Assembly: GCF_030161095.1 (NCBI RefSeq)
Contig: NZ_BSPP01000005.1
Span: 124,001 to 188,000, forward strand
Length of the DNA: 64,000 nucleotides
Source of the DNA: Cypionkella aquatica
Lineage (GTDB): Bacteria > Pseudomonadota > Alphaproteobacteria > Rhodobacterales > Rhodobacteraceae
Reading direction: 5' to 3'
Shown here: in pieces, positions 16,187 to 25,376 of the stretch
Numbering within the stretch: position 1 is the first letter of the stretch
Layout of the letters: every line of letters starts with the position of its first letter
Made by a program: the position numbers and the translations under genes
The notes under the pieces: generated by a model
Told to the model about the DNA's origin: nothing
Databases searched by the model: none
The model's input: the letters and a program-made list of their open reading frames with translations, nothing else

Positions 16187-16896
16187 ACAAAGCGGCCAAC
16201 GCGGCGGGTGGCGGAGTTGCCAACCAGAACCACGGTGCGCATATCGGCCATTTCCGGCGTGGCATCGCGCAAAGTCACGGTCTGGATGCGTTCTTCCGGC
16301 GTGCTGACGGCACGGGCAAAGGTGATCAGACGATCCGGGCCACATTCTTCGCGCAGGATTTCCAGTGCGCGGGCGAACTGATGCGGGCGGCTGGCCGAGC
16401 GGGGGTTGTAAAAACCCATGGCGAAATCGGCTTGGGCGGCAAGGCGCAGGCGGTGTTCGACCAGCTCCCAAGGTTTCAGATTGTCGGATAGGTTGATGGC
16501 GCAGAAATCATGCCCCAAGGGTGCCCCGGCATGGGCGGCGGCGGCGAGCATCGCGGTGATGCCGGGCAGGATCCTGATATCTAGATCATAGAGCGCGGGC
16601 TGTTTCTCCAACGCCTCGAACAAAGCCGAGGCCATGGCGAACACACCGGGATCGCCCGAGGACACGATCACCACCTTTGCGCCTTCGGAGGCCAGTCGCA
16701 GGGCATGGTCGGCGCGGTCAATCTCAACCCGGTTGTCCGATCCGTGCAGGGTCAGGCCAGCGCGGGGGGCGACGCGGGCGACGTAAGGAAAATAGCCGAT
16801 CACATCGGTTGCCTCGGCCAAGGCGGCGCGGACTTCGGGCGTCACCATCGCTTCATCGCCGGGGCCAAGGCCTGCGACGGCCAGCCAGCCGGTCAT
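16165..16896 (-). CDS. cobJ: precorrin-3B C17-methyltransferase
   Basis: CobJ methylates C-17 of precorrin-3B and drives ring contraction to precorrin-4. The 243-residue sequence opens with WLAVAGLGPGDEAMVTPEV and contains VIVSSGDPGVFAMA, LPGITAMLAAAAHAGAPLGHDFC and AMGFYNPRSASRP, which are CobJ-specific. It overlaps cobI by ATGA at 16893-16896 and is the last gene of the riboswitch-2 operon. Its final 22 bp are shared with the opposing cobK. Confidence 0.93.
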   Translation of the reverse strand: MTGWLAVAGLGPGDEAMVTPEVRAALAEATDVIGYFPYVARVAPRAGLTLHGSDNRVEIDRADHALRLASEGAKVVIVSSGDPGVFAMASALFEALEKQPALYDLDIRILPGITAMLAAAAHAGAPLGHDFCAINLSDNLKPWELVEHRLRLAAQADFAMGFYNPRSASRPHQFARALEILREECGPDRLITFARAVSTPEERIQTVTLRDATPEMADMRTVVLVGNSATRRVGRFVYTPRSA

Positions 16897-17630
16897 TCGA
16901 GGCCCCCGATTTCAGGGCGGCGGCCTTGGCCGTGGACCAGAACGATGGCGAAATACGGGCAATCGGCGGCATCCACGTCTGACAGGCGGGCGATGCGCTG
17001 GGTGGGCATGGTGCCACGCTCGACCAGCCAAGCATCGTTCAGGCGGCCGGTGGCTTGCAGGGCGCTGCGCACTTTCGGCAGGTTGCGGCCGGTTTTCATG
17101 ATCACCATGGCATCGGAGCGCTGCATGTGATGCACCAGATCGGCCTCGGGCAAGGTCGCCATCAGCACGGACAGCACATCGTCGCCCCAAGTGAACGGGG
17201 TGCCAACGGCGTTCCAGCAGCCGGTCATGCCGGTGATGCCGGGGATCACCTCGACCTCGGCGCGGCCTTGCAGGCGGGTATGCAGGTGCATGAACGAGCC
17301 GTAGAAGAACGGGTCGCCTTCGCACAGCACGATGACATCGGCGCCTTGCGCAACCGCCGCGAGACGTTCGGCCCAATCGTCGTAGAACCGCGCCAGCGCA
17401 TCGTTGTACTCGGGGCTGTCGAAGTGCATCTCGGTCGTGACCGGATATTCCATCGGATATTCAACGGCATCTGCGCGCAGCATGCCCTGCACGATGGCGC
17501 GCGCTTGACCTGCTCGACCTGCTTTGCGGAAATAGGCGACATGATGCGCGCCCCGGATCAGGCGATCCGATTTCACCGAGATCAGGTCAGGGTCGCCGGG
17601 GCCAAGGCCCGTGCAGATGATCTTGCCCAT
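16893..17630 (-). CDS. cobI: precorrin-2 C20-methyltransferase
   Basis: CobI methylates C-20 of precorrin-2, giving precorrin-3A. The 245-residue protein has KIICTGLGPGDPDLISVKS, the CEGDPFFYGSFMHL loop, PGITGMTGCWNAVGTPFTWGDD and VIMKTGRNLPKV, all usual for CobI/CbiL. Its start codon directly abuts the cobH stop (cobH ends at 17631, cobI begins at 17630). Length and motifs are complete. Confidence 0.93.
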   Translation of the reverse strand: MGKIICTGLGPGDPDLISVKSDRLIRGAHHVAYFRKAGRAGQARAIVQGMLRADAVEYPMEYPVTTEMHFDSPEYNDALARFYDDWAERLAAVAQGADVIVLCEGDPFFYGSFMHLHTRLQGRAEVEVIPGITGMTGCWNAVGTPFTWGDDVLSVLMATLPEADLVHHMQRSDAMVIMKTGRNLPKVRSALQATGRLNDAWLVERGTMPTQRIARLSDVDAADCPYFAIVLVHGQGRRPEIGGLE

Positions 17631-18260
17631 TCACTCCACCCGGCTTGCAAGCGCGTTGATTGCGGCGACGGTGATCGCCGAGCCGCCCAGCCGCCCGCGC
17701 ACGATCAGGCTGGGCACCGGCAGCACCTCTATCAACGCCGCTTTCGATTCTGCCGCACCGATGAAACCGACCGGGCAGCCGATGATCGCGGCAGGGCGTG
17801 GGCAGGCGGGGTCTTCGAGCATGTTCAGCAGGTGAAACAGCGCGGTCGGCGCATTGCCGATGGCCACCACAGCGCCCGCCAGATGCGGACGCCACAGCTC
17901 CAACGCCGCTGCTGACCGGGTGTTGGCCATCTCTTTGGCAAGCCCGATCACGGCAGGGTCGTGCAGGGTGCAGATCACTTGATTGCCCGCAGGCATCCGG
18001 CCCCGCGTGACGCCTTCGGACACCATGCGCGCATCGCACAGGATCGGAGCGCCTGCTTCCAAAGCCGCCCTTGCGGCAATCGCCATGCCGGGAGAGAATT
18101 CGACATGCGCCTCCAGCCCGACCATACCGGCGGCATGGATCATCCGCACTGCGACGATTTCTTCCTCGGGCGTGAAGCGAGCCAAATCCGCCTCGGCGCG
18201 GATCATCGCGAAGGATTGGCGGTAAATCTCGGCGCCATCGGTGATGTAGGTATGCGGCAT
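17631..18260 (-). CDS. cobH: precorrin-8X methylmutase
   Basis: CobH moves the methyl group from C-11 to C-12, converting precorrin-8X to hydrogenobyrinic acid. The 209-residue protein has HAAGMVGLEAHVEFS, CDARMVSEGVTR, the TRSAAALE region and IIGCPVGFIGAAESKAAL, the conserved family blocks; the histidine in MIHAAGM is the catalytic candidate. The ATG at 18260 overlaps the cobG stop as TGATG. The open frame to 18503 lies within cobG and is discarded. Confidence 0.93.
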   Translation of the reverse strand: MPHTYITDGAEIYRQSFAMIRAEADLARFTPEEEIVAVRMIHAAGMVGLEAHVEFSPGMAIAARAALEAGAPILCDARMVSEGVTRGRMPAGNQVICTLHDPAVIGLAKEMANTRSAAALELWRPHLAGAVVAIGNAPTALFHLLNMLEDPACPRPAAIIGCPVGFIGAAESKAALIEVLPVPSLIVRGRLGGSAITVAAINALASRVE

Positions 18261-19435
18261 CAGGGCAACTCGCGGAACAAGGTTTCGGTCAGATCGCTGG
18301 CGGATAGCCCTTCGCGGGCCGGAGTGCCAGAGGCGGTGCCATCCCGGATCAAGGCAAAGCCTGTGGGCGTGGCGGTCAGGGTCAAGGGCGCTGGGCCGGG
18401 ATGCGCGCAACCTTTGGCGCAACCCGAGACATGCAGGGTTTCGCGCAGGCTTGGGGCCAAAGCGCGGGCCAGATCGCGGGTGGCGGCATGGGCTTGCAGG
18501 CACCCGGGCGCCCCGGTGCAGGCGATCACGCGCAGCATCGGATCATCGGCACGGGTGATCAGGCCGGGGAGATGGGGGGCATCGCTCACCCCCTCGATCA
18601 GCAGCATCCGCCACGGGGTGATGCGCAGCGGGCCAAGATCGGCCAGTTGGAGCAGCGTTTCCGCCTGCATCTGGCCAAATTCAAGGGCAACGAGCTGACC
18701 TTGCGGGGTCGGGCCGGGGCCGGGTTTGGCTGCGGCGGGCAGGCGTCTTGACGCAAAACGGCTGGGCAATGGGATGCGCTTTAGCAAGGCCGCCATCCGG
18801 CCCCGGCCATCGCTGACGCCGCCGTTTGTGATGAACCAATGGGCGAGGGCAACAGCCTCTGCCACGGCGGTTTCACGGGTGACGGGCAATGCGAGGTCGG
18901 CGTGGCTGGACAGCAGCAGGCCCTGCGCGCCAGTTTCCAGCCAGATATCGGCGGGCGCATCGCGCAGGCAGGGGGTTGCCGCGGTATCCAGCGCAAAGCC
19001 GAATTTGCTGGGAAGCTGCGGCGCATCGGGTGCGGTCAAGGCCAAAGCCAACGCTTCGGCCAAAGGTTGCGTGCTGTCGGCATCCTGCCAGAACGGGGTG
19101 GTGATGATGTTGCGCCGCGCCTCGTCTGCGGCATCGGCGTCGATCAGATCCAAAGCGCGCAGGCCGTCGATCAGGGCCGGGTGGCTGGCGTCGGTGACGC
19201 CGCGCAGTTGCACATTGGCGCGGTTGGACAGATCAATCAGGCCGTTGCCATGCAGGGCTGCAAGGCGGGCGATGCCGCGTGCCTGATCGGGGGTCAGGCG
19301 GCTGGCGCGGGGGCGGATGCGCACCACCAAGCCGTCGCCCGATTGCATCGGGCGCAGGGCTCCGGGGCACCAGCCTTGGATGATGGGGGCTTGGCTGACA
19401 GGGCCATTGATGGCGGGGGTTTGCGCTTGGGTCAT
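18260..19435 (-). CDS. cobG: precorrin-3B synthase (oxygen-dependent)
   Basis: CobG is the oxygen-using monooxygenase that makes precorrin-3B, so this gene marks the aerobic pathway. The 391-residue sequence resembles sulphite/nitrite reductases: two ferredoxin-like halves and an iron-sulphur motif CTGAPGC (C-x5-C) followed by VSGCAKGCAHP (C-x3-C). The N-terminal GWCPGALRPMQSGDGLVVRI and the DLSNRANVQLRGV block are family marks. The start at 19435 overlaps the cobN stop (ATGA). Expression is expected to follow riboswitch 2. Confidence 0.92.
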   Translation of the reverse strand: MTQAQTPAINGPVSQAPIIQGWCPGALRPMQSGDGLVVRIRPRASRLTPDQARGIARLAALHGNGLIDLSNRANVQLRGVTDASHPALIDGLRALDLIDADAADEARRNIITTPFWQDADSTQPLAEALALALTAPDAPQLPSKFGFALDTAATPCLRDAPADIWLETGAQGLLLSSHADLALPVTRETAVAEAVALAHWFITNGGVSDGRGRMAALLKRIPLPSRFASRRLPAAAKPGPGPTPQGQLVALEFGQMQAETLLQLADLGPLRITPWRMLLIEGVSDAPHLPGLITRADDPMLRVIACTGAPGCLQAHAATRDLARALAPSLRETLHVSGCAKGCAHPGPAPLTLTATPTGFALIRDGTASGTPAREGLSASDLTETLFRELP

Positions 19436-22400
19436 TCCCCTGCCCCCATCATCGCGGCGATGGAATTGCGGCGCGTGATCCACAGGCCCGCATCATGCAG
19501 GGCCTGAAACCGGGCGCGCAGGGCGGCAAGGGCGGCGGGGTTTTCGGCCTGCATAAAGGCCACCAGATCAGCGCGGCCCAAAGTGGCTTCGTGATACAAA
19601 TCAAACAGATGCGCGGGCACATCGCGGGTCAGATGCGCATAGGCGGCAAGGTTATCTAAGGTTGCGGTCAGCTCTGCCGCGCCCCGGAAACCGTGCCGCA
19701 TCATCCCCGTCGCCCAATCCGGGTTGGCGGCGCGGGCGCGCACGACGCGACCGATTTCCTCGGCCACCAAACGCGCTTTTGGCGCATCCGGGCGGGTGGC
19801 GTCGATGTGGTAAAGCGCCGGAGCCTCGGCCCCAATGGCGGCCATGGCGGCGGCAAACCCGCCTTCATGCGCGGCATAATCCGGGGCCAGCAGGATATCG
19901 GTTTCGACCAGATCCTGCACATGCGCATAGCCATCGGACGCCCGCAGGCGGGCTTCCAACGCGGCGCGGTTGTGCTGGGTTTCGCCCTTGGCATCAACCG
20001 TCCAATCCGAGCCCGACAGCCAAGCCTCGCCCGCAGCGGCGCGGCCCTCGGCAGAGTAATCTTCCAGGCTGGGTTCCATGCCCATGCCGTAGAGGCCGGG
20101 TTTAGGGCCAAACACGCGCGGGCCTGCGGCAAGATAGGGGTTCATATCGGCGGCTTCGTCGCGCTGCGCCAAGGCGGCGGCCCCGGCGTCGAACAACTGG
20201 CTGAGCCCTCCGAACACATCGCGGAACAGGCCCGAGACGCGCAGGGTGACGTCGATGCGCGGACGGTCCAGCAGCGCCAGCGGCAGGATTTCAAAGCCGG
20301 AGACGCGTTCCGACCCTGCATCCCATTTCGGCGCAAGCCCTGCCAGATGCATGGCCATTGCCAATTCCTCGCCCGCCGTGCGCATCGTGGCCGATCCCCA
20401 CAGATCAATCACCAGACCCTTTGGCCAGTCGCCCTTGTCCTGCAGATGGCGGCGCAGAAGCTCCTCGGCCAGCTTGACGCCTTGGGCATGGGCGGCGCGG
20501 CTGGGCACCGCGCGCGGGTCAACGGAATAGAGGTTGCGCCCGGTCGGCAGCACATCGGTGCGCCCCCGCCAAGGGCTGCCAGAGGGGCCAGCCGGAACAC
20601 GTTTGCCAGACAGCGCGGCCAGCAGGCCAGCTGTTTCGCCGGGGGATTGACCATAGATATGCAGGCCGTCGCCGAACTGGCTTTCCTTGATATCGCAGAC
20701 AAATCGGTCAATCCGGGTGATCGCCTCGGCAGGGCTGGCGCTGGCATCAAGGCCAAGGTCAGATTCAACCCCAGAGGCCTGCGCCTCGTCCCGAATGGTG
20801 GCGATCAGGCGGTTGCGGCGGGACGGATCAAGGCCGTCGGCGGTGGAATATTCATCCAGCAACCGCTCCAGCCGCAGCAGGTTTTCGGGGGTGGCGGATT
20901 GCGCCAAGGGCGGTGGGACGTGGCCAAGTGTGACGGCTGCGATGCGGCGCTTGGCTTGAGCGGCCTCGCCCGGATCATTGACGATGAACGGATAGATCAC
21001 CGGAAGCGGTCCGGTCAGGGCCTCGGGCCAGCAATCGGTGGAAAGCGCCACCGATTTGCCGGGCAGCCATTCCAGCGTGCCATGCGCGCCGATGTGGATC
21101 AGGGCGTGCAGACCTTGGGCGCGCAGCCAGAGATAGAAGGCGACATAGGCGTGGCGCGGGGTGCGGGCGAGGTCGTGGTAATCGGTTTCGCGCAGTTGAA
21201 CGGTGCCACGCTCGGGCTGCAAAGCGATCAGCGCATGGCCAGCGCTGGTGGCGGCAAAATGGAACTGACCGTCGCGCAGGGCGGGATCGGTTTCGGGCGC
21301 GCCCCAAGCGGCATGCAGCGCGGTTTGCAACGGCTGCGGCAGGTTTTTCAGGGCGGTTTCATAGGAGGTGAGCGGCCAGCTTTGGGTTTCGCGCGTCAAA
21401 GCGGCGGCAAGGTTTTGGGCGGATGCAACGCTGTAGCCTTCGGCGGCCAAAGCGGCGGTCAGCGCTTCGGTGCTGGCCAAAGCATCAAGGCCCACGGCAT
21501 GGGCGATCTGGTCGGGCCTGCCGGGATAGGTGGACAGGATCACCGCCAGTTTGCGCTGATCGGCGCTGGTATCGGCAAGGCGGACCCAAGCCAGCACGCG
21601 GTCGACCACCGCCTGCACCCGGCTCGGATCGGCGCGATGGGCAAAGCGCGAGAATTGCAGATCGGGGTCGCGCTTGCCCGGTGATTTGAAGCTGACCACA
21701 CCTGCGAAGATGCGGCCATCGACCTCGGGCAGCACGACATGCATGGCAAGATCGGCGGGGGACAGGCCACGCTCGGACGCGGTCCAGTCGCGGCGCCGGG
21801 CGGTGGAAAGGGCAACTTGAAACACCGGGCAGCCGGTGGCGTCCAAAGGCGTGCCGCCATCCGCGGCCTTGGCCGAAAACGCAGTGGCGTTCAGGATCGC
21901 GGCAGGGGCCAGATGCGCAAGGGCCTGGTGCAGAAACGCAGGCGCACAGGGGGCCTTCAGGGATGGCGCGAACAGGCCGTAAGCGGCAAAGCCCTTGGCG
22001 CGAAAGGCGCGGATCAGCGCATCGACGGGGTCGGTATCGGCGGCGGTGACATAGCTGCGGTAGAACGTCACGGCGATCGCAGGGCCAGCCACGTCAGGCT
22101 GTGCGATCACGCCAAGATCGGGGTCATACCAGCCGCAATCGGGCACGGTTTTATCGCCCAGCACCGGCCCGGCATATAGCCCCGCCGCCAGCGCCAACTG
22201 CGCCAAAGCCGCCTGCGCCGCCACCGCTCCGCCCGCATCACACAACGCCTGCAAGCGGCGCAGAGTGCTGATCGGCAAGGTCGAATGGGCATCGAGCGCA
22301 GGATCGTCGCGGCCATCGGCGGGCAGCACCGCTAGGGCAATGCCCTGCCGCCGCGCCAGATCCTGCAATTGCATCAACCCGTAGGGCCAGTAATTCTCGC

Positions 22401-22680
22401 CGCCGATCAGGCGCACCAGAATACCCTTCACCCCGCTCAGCGTCTGCTGCACATAGGTATCGACCGACATCGGATGCTGCAGCGCCACCAGATTGGCCAG
22501 CCGCAAAGTCGGCAGCTTGGCCGCGCCGTCTTTCAGATTTGCGCGATGCCAGCCCGCCGCGAAAGCCCCCAGGTCACTGTCAGAAAACGACAAAACCACC
22601 AAATCCGCTGGGGTCTGACCCAGATCGAACGGGGTTTGCGTATCCTCCAGCCCATGGCTTTCGCGGAAGACGACATGCAT
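19432..22680 (-). CDS. cobN: cobaltochelatase subunit CobN
   Basis: CobN is the large subunit that binds hydrogenobyrinic acid a,c-diamide for ATP-dependent cobalt insertion, working with the AAA+ partners CobS and CobT. The 1082 residues show HIGAHGTLEWLPGKSVALS, PFIVNDPGEAAQAKRR, DIKESQFGDGLHIYGQSP, the YSVDPRAVPSRAA block and GMMRHGFRGAAELTATLDNL, as in CobN/BchH/ChlH proteins. It is shorter than the roughly 1270-residue Pseudomonas protein, mainly by less inserted sequence. cobS and cobT are not in the window. A 663-codon plus-strand ORF over it is a GC-rich shadow. Confidence 0.94.
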   Translation of the reverse strand: MHVVFRESHGLEDTQTPFDLGQTPADLVVLSFSDSDLGAFAAGWHRANLKDGAAKLPTLRLANLVALQHPMSVDTYVQQTLSGVKGILVRLIGGENYWPYGLMQLQDLARRQGIALAVLPADGRDDPALDAHSTLPISTLRRLQALCDAGGAVAAQAALAQLALAAGLYAGPVLGDKTVPDCGWYDPDLGVIAQPDVAGPAIAVTFYRSYVTAADTDPVDALIRAFRAKGFAAYGLFAPSLKAPCAPAFLHQALAHLAPAAILNATAFSAKAADGGTPLDATGCPVFQVALSTARRRDWTASERGLSPADLAMHVVLPEVDGRIFAGVVSFKSPGKRDPDLQFSRFAHRADPSRVQAVVDRVLAWVRLADTSADQRKLAVILSTYPGRPDQIAHAVGLDALASTEALTAALAAEGYSVASAQNLAAALTRETQSWPLTSYETALKNLPQPLQTALHAAWGAPETDPALRDGQFHFAATSAGHALIALQPERGTVQLRETDYHDLARTPRHAYVAFYLWLRAQGLHALIHIGAHGTLEWLPGKSVALSTDCWPEALTGPLPVIYPFIVNDPGEAAQAKRRIAAVTLGHVPPPLAQSATPENLLRLERLLDEYSTADGLDPSRRNRLIATIRDEAQASGVESDLGLDASASPAEAITRIDRFVCDIKESQFGDGLHIYGQSPGETAGLLAALSGKRVPAGPSGSPWRGRTDVLPTGRNLYSVDPRAVPSRAAHAQGVKLAEELLRRHLQDKGDWPKGLVIDLWGSATMRTAGEELAMAMHLAGLAPKWDAGSERVSGFEILPLALLDRPRIDVTLRVSGLFRDVFGGLSQLFDAGAAALAQRDEAADMNPYLAAGPRVFGPKPGLYGMGMEPSLEDYSAEGRAAAGEAWLSGSDWTVDAKGETQHNRAALEARLRASDGYAHVQDLVETDILLAPDYAAHEGGFAAAMAAIGAEAPALYHIDATRPDAPKARLVAEEIGRVVRARAANPDWATGMMRHGFRGAAELTATLDNLAAYAHLTRDVPAHLFDLYHEATLGRADLVAFMQAENPAALAALRARFQALHDAGLWITRRNSIAAMMGAGE

Positions 22681-22683
22681 GGA

Positions 22684-23718
22684 TCAGGCCCCCAGAACCG
22701 AGCGGATTGCGGCCAGATCAATGTCGTGATGCTCGGCAATCACCACCAGTTGCCCCTGACGCGGGGACGCGCCCCACGGACGGTCAAACTGATGCCGCAC
22801 CCGCGCGCCCACCGCCTGCACTAGCAGGCGCATCGGCTTGCCAGTGACGGCGACATAACCTTTGACACGCAGGATGTGCTGTTCTTCGGCAAGGCGCTGG
22901 ATGGCGGCAACCAGCGCGTCAATGTCGCTGATCTCCGGCAGATCAATCACCACGGTGTCGAAGTCGTCATGCTCGTGGTCATCATGGCCATCGTGATGCG
23001 ACGGGCGCGCGGCCAGATCATCCTCGGCGCGGGCGTTCAGGCCAAGGATCAGCGCCGGATCAATGATGCCTTCCGACATCGACAGGATCGGGATGGGACG
23101 CGGAGATTCAGCGGTGATCACCGCGCGCGCCGCAGCCAGACCAGCCTCGCCCGCGAGATCGGCTTTTGACATCAGGATAATGTCGGCACAGGCAATCTGA
23201 TCCTCGAACACTTCCGAAAGCGGAGTTTCATGATCGAGCGACGGATCAGCCATGCGCTGCGCATCCACGGCCTCGACATTTGGGGCGAAACGGCCAGCAG
23301 CAACCGCCTCGGCATCTGCCAAGGCAATCACGCCATCGACAGTGATTTTAGAGCGGATCGCGGGCCAGTCGAACGCCTTGAGCAACGGCTTCGGCAAGGC
23401 AAGACCCGAAGTTTCAATGATGATGTGATCGGGGCGCACGGGCAAAGCCATCAGCGCCTCAATCGTTGGGATGAAATCATCGGCGACCGTGCAGCAGATG
23501 CAGCCATTGGCGAGTTCAACGATGTTTTCCACCGGGCAATTGTCATCGGCGCAAGATTTCAGAATGTCGCCATCGACGCCAACAGTGCCAAATTCATTGA
23601 CCAGAATCGCCAAGCGCTTGCCTTGCGGATTTTGCATCAGATGCCGGATCAGCGTGGTTTTTCCAGCACCCAGAAAGCCGGTGATCACAGTGACGGGGAT
23701 TTTTGACAGATCAGACAT
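22684..23718 (-). CDS. cobW: CobW GTPase (metallochaperone)
   Basis: The 344-residue G3E-family GTPase has Walker A GFLGAGKTTLIRHL (residues ~14-27), the metal motif NGCICCTV (CxCC), the ETSGLALP switch region and SKAD for guanine. A His/Asp-rich linker SHHDGHDDHEHDDFD precedes the C-terminal domain, a metal-binding insert of CobW proteins thought to deliver cobalt to the chelatase. It sits 3 bp upstream of cobN, which fits that role. The ATG at 23718 has GGAGG 7 nt upstream and overlaps the end of the DUF1636 gene by 8 bp. Confidence 0.93.
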   Translation of the reverse strand: MSDLSKIPVTVITGFLGAGKTTLIRHLMQNPQGKRLAILVNEFGTVGVDGDILKSCADDNCPVENIVELANGCICCTVADDFIPTIEALMALPVRPDHIIIETSGLALPKPLLKAFDWPAIRSKITVDGVIALADAEAVAAGRFAPNVEAVDAQRMADPSLDHETPLSEVFEDQIACADIILMSKADLAGEAGLAAARAVITAESPRPIPILSMSEGIIDPALILGLNARAEDDLAARPSHHDGHDDHEHDDFDTVVIDLPEISDIDALVAAIQRLAEEQHILRVKGYVAVTGKPMRLLVQAVGARVRHQFDRPWGASPRQGQLVVIAEHHDIDLAAIRSVLGA

Positions 23719-24088
23719 TGGGAGCCTCCAAAGGGGGAATAATTGGCGGGATTCTGGCAAGACTTTGCTTGCGGAAAATCACCGGGCGCGACCGCCACGG
23801 CACGATGCCATCCGGGGCATCGTGATAGGCAGCGGCCCCGAGTAGAATATCGGCGGCGTCAGCCTCGGTCAGACGACCGTAGACATAAGACCAACGGCCC
23901 GGCGCGGAAAGTGCCACTGCGGCACCGGAATTGCAGGCCGACAGACATTCGACACCGACGATGCGCAGACCTGTGGGCACCTCGCCTGCAAGCAAAGCCG
24001 CATGCAGGCGCGCGCCCAGAACGGGCTGGCCGTCGCCCAGAATCTCGCCGGCCTTACAGGTGGTGCAGACATGCAGCGTTACAGTCAT
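23711..24088 (-). CDS. DUF1636 family Cys-rich protein (copy B)
   Basis: The 125-residue protein shows C8-x2-C11 in HVCTTCKAG and C48-x3-C52 in VECLSACNSG, with the following GRWSYVYGRLTEADA helix, the same layout as copy A at 10785-11093. It also carries an Arg/Pro-rich C-terminal extension of ~25 residues (RSRPVIFRKQSLARIPPI). It is the first gene after riboswitch 2 and overlaps cobW by 8 bp, so it is made together with the cobalt chaperone and CobN. A role in cobalt or iron-sulphur handling is an inference from context. Confidence 0.82.
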   Translation of the reverse strand: MTVTLHVCTTCKAGEILGDGQPVLGARLHAALLAGEVPTGLRIVGVECLSACNSGAAVALSAPGRWSYVYGRLTEADAADILLGAAAYHDAPDGIVPWRSRPVIFRKQSLARIPPIIPPLEAPNV

Positions 24089-24187
24089 CAGCCTATCCAT
24101 GCTTGGCACTGGGATGGCCAGAAAAGCACGGCCAAGGGCCTTGCCTGCTGGTCGCGAAACACCCCGTTCGCCCGTTCAGTCACATGC

Positions 24188-24355
24188 GCTGGCAGGTCTC
24201 CCGGCTTGCGGATCCGGGGCTTCCCCCACGGCGGCCCGCCTTCCCGGATTGCTCCAGTGGCCTCGGGCAACCTCTCCGGTCACGGTCGCGGGGGCGGCAG
24301 CTTTCGGGGTCGCCCCCTTTCACATTCCCTCTTCGCCTGTCATAAACAGGAACCA
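24188..24355 (-). promoter_or_regulatory. cobalamin riboswitch 2 (DUF1636-cobW-cobN leader)
   Basis: On the minus strand all conserved parts appear in order: GGTTCC, GAAGAGGGAATGTGAA, CTGCCGCCCCCGCGACCG, GCCACTGG, GGGAAGGC and the B12 box GCAAGCCGGGAGACCTGCC. About 100 nt separate it from the DUF1636 start, enough for an expression platform containing a GGCAAGGCCCTTGGCC-type stem. Confidence 0.93.
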
Positions 24356-24411
24356 GCGCAGCCCACCTCATGGCACAACCGCGCCCCTTGTCAAGCAACG
24401 GAAAACACCCG

Positions 24412-25071
24412 ATGGCCGACGCAGAGCTTCCCGTGATCACCCCCCCATCTGATACCGACCTATTGGGTGACGAAAACGCCCGCCACGCGCGGAAAATGGC
24501 CAAGAAGAAGGCCGCACGCGACAAGATCATGGCGGGTAAGGCGGGCGATAAGGGCCTGCTGATCGTGCATACCGGCGCGGGCAAGGGCAAATCCTCTAGC
24601 GGATTCGGCATGATTCTGCGCTGTATCGCGCATGAGATGCCCTGCGCCGTGGTGCAATTCATCAAAGGCGCATGGGATACCGGCGAGCGGCGCATCATCG
24701 AGACGCATTTCCCCGACCTGTGCGAATTTCATGCGATGGGCGAAGGTTTCACCTGGGAAACCCAAGACCGCGCCCGCGATATAGCGATGGCGCAAAAGGG
24801 CTGGGAGAAGGCGAAAGAGCTGATCCGCGACCCCGATAACCGGCTGGTGTTGCTGGATGAAATCAACATCGCCCTGCGCTACGATTATCTCGACATCGCC
24901 GAGGTGCTGGCGTTTCTGGCCGCCGAAAAGCCCCCGCTGACCCATGTGGTGATGACCGGGCGCAACGCCAAGCCCGAGTTGATCGAGGCCGCCGATTTGG
25001 TCACCGAAATGACGCTGATCAAGCATCCGTTCCGCTCCGGCATCAAGGCGCAGCCGGGGGTGGAGTTTTGA
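24412..25071 (+). CDS. cobO: corrinoid adenosyltransferase CobO
   Basis: CobO transfers the adenosyl group of ATP to cob(I)yrinic acid a,c-diamide. The 219-residue protein has a Lys/Arg-rich N-terminal helix (residues ~20-45), the P-loop HTGAGKGKSSSGFGM, QFIKGAWDTGE, LLDEINIALRYDYL and VVMTGRNAKPELI, as in CobA/CobO/BtuR. The start at 24412 (MADAELPV) is preferred because GGAAA lies upstream and the family starts here; 24370 would add 14 residues. It is divergent from riboswitch 2, and I see no riboswitch on its own strand. Confidence 0.9.
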   Translation: MADAELPVITPPSDTDLLGDENARHARKMAKKKAARDKIMAGKAGDKGLLIVHTGAGKGKSSSGFGMILRCIAHEMPCAVVQFIKGAWDTGERRIIETHFPDLCEFHAMGEGFTWETQDRARDIAMAQKGWEKAKELIRDPDNRLVLLDEINIALRYDYLDIAEVLAFLAAEKPPLTHVVMTGRNAKPELIEAADLVTEMTLIKHPFRSGIKAQPGVEF

Positions 25072-25089
25072 CGCGGTGCGCTGGTTGAG

Positions 25090-25340
25090 GCGTTGCTTGG
25101 GGGCCAGCCCCCCGGCTTGTGCTTTCCGTTGGAAAACACAAGCTAACCCCCGGAGTATTTTTCCCAGTATGAAAGCAACGAAGTGTTAACCTTTCTCTGC
25201 CAGAAAGATCAGGCGGTACAGGGGGGAGCCCCGATGACCGCCCAGTGTGAAAGCGCAGCGCCTCTTGCGCGAAATCGATCTGAGGCGCTGCGCCCATTTG
25301 GGGCTTTCATACTGGAAGAAAATACTCCCGCCGGAGGCTT
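25090..25340. repeat. intergenic hairpins and inverted repeat pair
   Basis: Between cobO and cobQ there is a GGGGGCC/AGCCCCC hairpin at about 25099, then a stem GCTTGTG...CACAAGC at 25116-25144, the probable cobO terminator. The segment CGGAGTATTTTTCCCAGTAT at 25151-25170 returns inverted and nearly identical at 25303-25337. This unit belongs to a family also seen at 35881-35939 and 40629-40645. No gene is present. Confidence 0.6.
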
Positions 25341-25376
25341 CCGAACTGCCAACCCACACGCCGTTGGAGACCTGCA

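Noticed and set aside
19693-21684. 663-codon plus-strand ORF
   Set aside because: Antisense to cobN; composition is Gly/Gln/Arg-rich with no protein family pattern. Long shadows are common in this GC-rich DNA.
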